Shown here: positions 62,041-64,000 of the stretch, in pieces
Layout: each line of letters opens with the position of its first letter
How positions within the stretch are numbered: position 1 is the stretch's first letter
Assembly (NCBI RefSeq): GCF_001649575.2
Contig: NC_051434.1
Coordinates: 3,709,684 to 3,773,683 of the forward strand
From: Kryptolebias marmoratus
Taxonomy: Eukaryota; Chordata; Actinopteri; Cyprinodontiformes; Rivulidae
Length of the DNA: 64,000 nucleotides
Direction: 5' to 3'
Program-made: the position numbers and the translations under genes
Notes under the pieces: model-generated
Databases searched by the model: none
Told to the model about the DNA's origin: nothing
The model's input: the letters and a program-made list of their open reading frames with translations, nothing else

Positions 62041-62811
62041 GCTCTTCCACCATCTTGTTAAGACAGTGAAAGACAAAAACAGGCTTTGCAGATGGTGTTT
62101 ATTCAAAAGTGAGGTATAAAACGAAGAGAGCGACAACATAAATTAACAGGAAGAAACCGCAGATAAAACTAAGCACACTGAGGAAGGCGTTATGTCCCAT
62201 GGCTGAGAAAAGTTAAAAGAAGGGTAGACACGATAAACAACTGTGTACGCCCTGTAAATATGAACTAGGAAACTAAATGAGATAGTTGACAAATGTTTGT
62301 TGCTTCAGTTCCAAGAGAAAAAGAGGAACTAAGGAAATAAAAATACCTGTTTTACAGGGAGGTTCTCAGTAACAAGTTCAGGGAGTTAAAGCTGCACATT
62401 AGCTTTACTCAGGTAGAAATAAACATGTCTGTTGTCATTCTGGAAACTTATCTGTATGTACTTTACAAATTGATGCACTAATTGATGTAATATATGTTCA
62501 TGCAGTAAACAGAAGAGATCATGTAAAAATTGCATCAAGTTCTTATAATATTATAAAATGTTTGTTCAGACACAACAAAATGGGACACCCCTTCAAGGAG
62601 CAGATATGACTTCAGCTGAAATCAATTCATTTTTAAATCTACAGAAGCATCTATACCAGGTCATCAGCAACATTACCAAACATAATTCAACTAAATACAG
62701 CAACAACTGTGAAAATGAAATCACTTCAATGGAAAAAACCAGTGCAATTTTTGTTATTTTTTATGTTTCTTGGGAATACCAAACATGATTCGTTGGAATA
62801 CAAGAAAGTAG

Positions 62812-63083
62812 TTTACATGTTCTCCCTGTCCACAGGTGGTTTTCTCCAGGTACTCTGGGTTCTTCCCACAAAAACATGCATGGTAGGTTAATTGGTAACT
62901 CTAAAACTGTCCCAAGGTGTGAGTGAGAGAGTGAGTGGTTGTTTGACTTGTTTGTCTCTATGCGTCCCTGTGATGGACTTGTCCAGAGTGTCCTCCGTCT
63001 CTCACACAGTGACTGCAGGAGACAGATACCAGTTCCCTGCGACCCGGAAAGGAGAAGCGGGTAAAGAGGATGGATGGATGGAC
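62812..63083 (+). repeat. abundant teleost interspersed repeat ending in GGAT array
   Basis: Contains CATGTTCTCCCTGTCCACAG, TAGGTTAATTGGTAACTCTA, CCCTGTGATGGACTTGTCCA, CTGCGACCCGGAAAGGAGAA and ends GGATGGATGGATGGAC. This succession is characteristic of a very common fish repeat. The overlapping open frame is not a gene. Confidence 0.7.
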
Positions 63084-63874
63084 AACAAAGTACAGATTAC
63101 TGTACAATCTGGGTTACAAATATTTTTTGGGAAAAAATACTTATATTTACTTTAAAATGATTACATCTTCTTTATTGCAACTAATACCCTTTTAATGAAT
63201 ACCCTCTGAAAAGTTGGACCAGATATCTTTTCCCCTCCTGCGTCACTAACTGAATTGGGACACTCTTTTCCTGGTGTGAATGTGCAAATTTTAGGAGAAA
63301 GAGGAAGACATTAGCTGGGGTTTGATTGCAAACATCTGAAGTTTTTCAAACAACATCATGGTCACAATATGACTGTCTGGGACCAACAGACAGTAGGTGT
63401 TTTCTGTTTTACAAAAGCACCAACGACTCCTTCCTGTTAATTAAAGTGAATCCAGCTGATATTATCCAGAGGCTTCCGTGGAAGCCAGTTAAACAAAGAA
63501 CAACTGATGAATGATTATAGTCATCTCTGAGTCATTAAGCTGTGTCACACAAGTGAAACAAAACCTGAAATAAAATAAAAAATGTTCAGAAAAACAGTAA
63601 AAGTGCTTCTGTGTGGTTTTGCTCCTTAGAGTTTTTAATCTCTGTTTAGTTGTTTTTCATATATTCGCAGTATTTTGTTTTTATTTCACTGTAGTAGCTT
63701 AAAATGGATTGAACCTAATTTAGAAACTTTAAATTAACACTTATTTTGTTATTTTGTCAAAAGGGAACACTAACAACTGATCATATTCTTTTAAAAAGCT
63801 TTAATTTAGTCTTCAATTTTAGAACAATTTGTTCTAAAATCAAATAATATAAAAAAAAAAAAAATTCCCTTCTC

Positions 63875-64000
63875 ACCCTCTGCGGGTGGTCTTTGTTTCA
63901 TCCTCTGAGCTCGGGTCCTCTACCAGAGGCCTGGGAGCTTGAGGGTTCTGCGCAGTATCTTGGCTGTGCCTAGAACTGCACATTTCTGGACTAAGATGTC
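63875..64000 (+). repeat. interspersed repeat cut by the right edge
   Basis: CCTCTGCGGGTGGTCTTTGT, CTCTACCAGAGGCCTGGGAG and GGGTTCTGCGCAGTATCTTG belong to a sequence I know as common in teleost genomes. It runs off the window. Confidence 0.5.

Larger units (their letters stand above)
59601..64000. other. intergenic region upstream of carmil1, rich in repeats
   Basis: No coding gene was found. The region holds a possible old interspersed repeat (about 59920-60235), a hAT-type MITE (60249-60555), a 19-bp minisatellite (60922-60978), a palindromic MITE (61870-62040), an abundant fish repeat (62812-63083) and the start of another at the right edge. Confidence 0.65.

Overview
This window is vertebrate nuclear DNA, almost certainly from a teleost fish. 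It carries long introns with GT-AG boundaries, abundant CA/GT microsatellites, and fragments of repeat families familiar from teleost genomes (an L2/CR1-type LINE tail, a tRNA-derived SINE, hAT and Tc1-like remnants, palindromic MITEs). The repeat flavour would suit a percomorph, perhaps a cyprinodontiform, but I cannot fix the species.

Four protein-coding genes are supported, all on the minus strand, so transcription runs from high to low coordinates. From right to left they are: (1) carmil1, 38 coding exons between 59363 and 32355, predicted 1444 aa, a capping-protein and leading-edge actin regulator; (2) scgn (secretagogin), 11 coding exons between 29991 and 25281, predicted 272 aa, a six-EF-hand calcium sensor; (3) an unrecognised cysteine-free, repeat-rich secreted protein, three coding exons between 23966 and 22232, predicted 524 aa; (4) the 5' end of mtss1 (I-BAR domain), three coding exons between 20578 and 9186, continuing beyond the left edge. 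I placed exons by reading the minus strand, requiring splice consensus, and checking that every phase joins. Family assignments are from memory of the vertebrate proteins.

Layout: 1-20506 is mtss1 intron 3, exon 3, intron 2, exon 2 and intron 1. 20507-20915 is mtss1 exon 1 and its CpG-rich upstream region. 21166-22074 is intergenic. 22075-24060 is the repeat-protein gene. 24900-30180 is scgn. 30180-32354 is intergenic and carmil1 3' UTR. 32355-59600 is carmil1. 59600-64000 is intergenic sequence crowded with transposon remnants.

The head-to-tail carmil1-scgn order matches the mammalian locus. Both carmil1 and mtss1 act on cortical actin, but nothing here shows co-regulation. The most unusual points are the repeat-rich secreted protein gene, a 264-bp segment present both upstream of mtss1 exon 1 and in its intron 1 with only two differences, and an mtss1 splice donor lying directly against a (GT)29 microsatellite. 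No RNA genes, CRISPR arrays or viral genes were seen.
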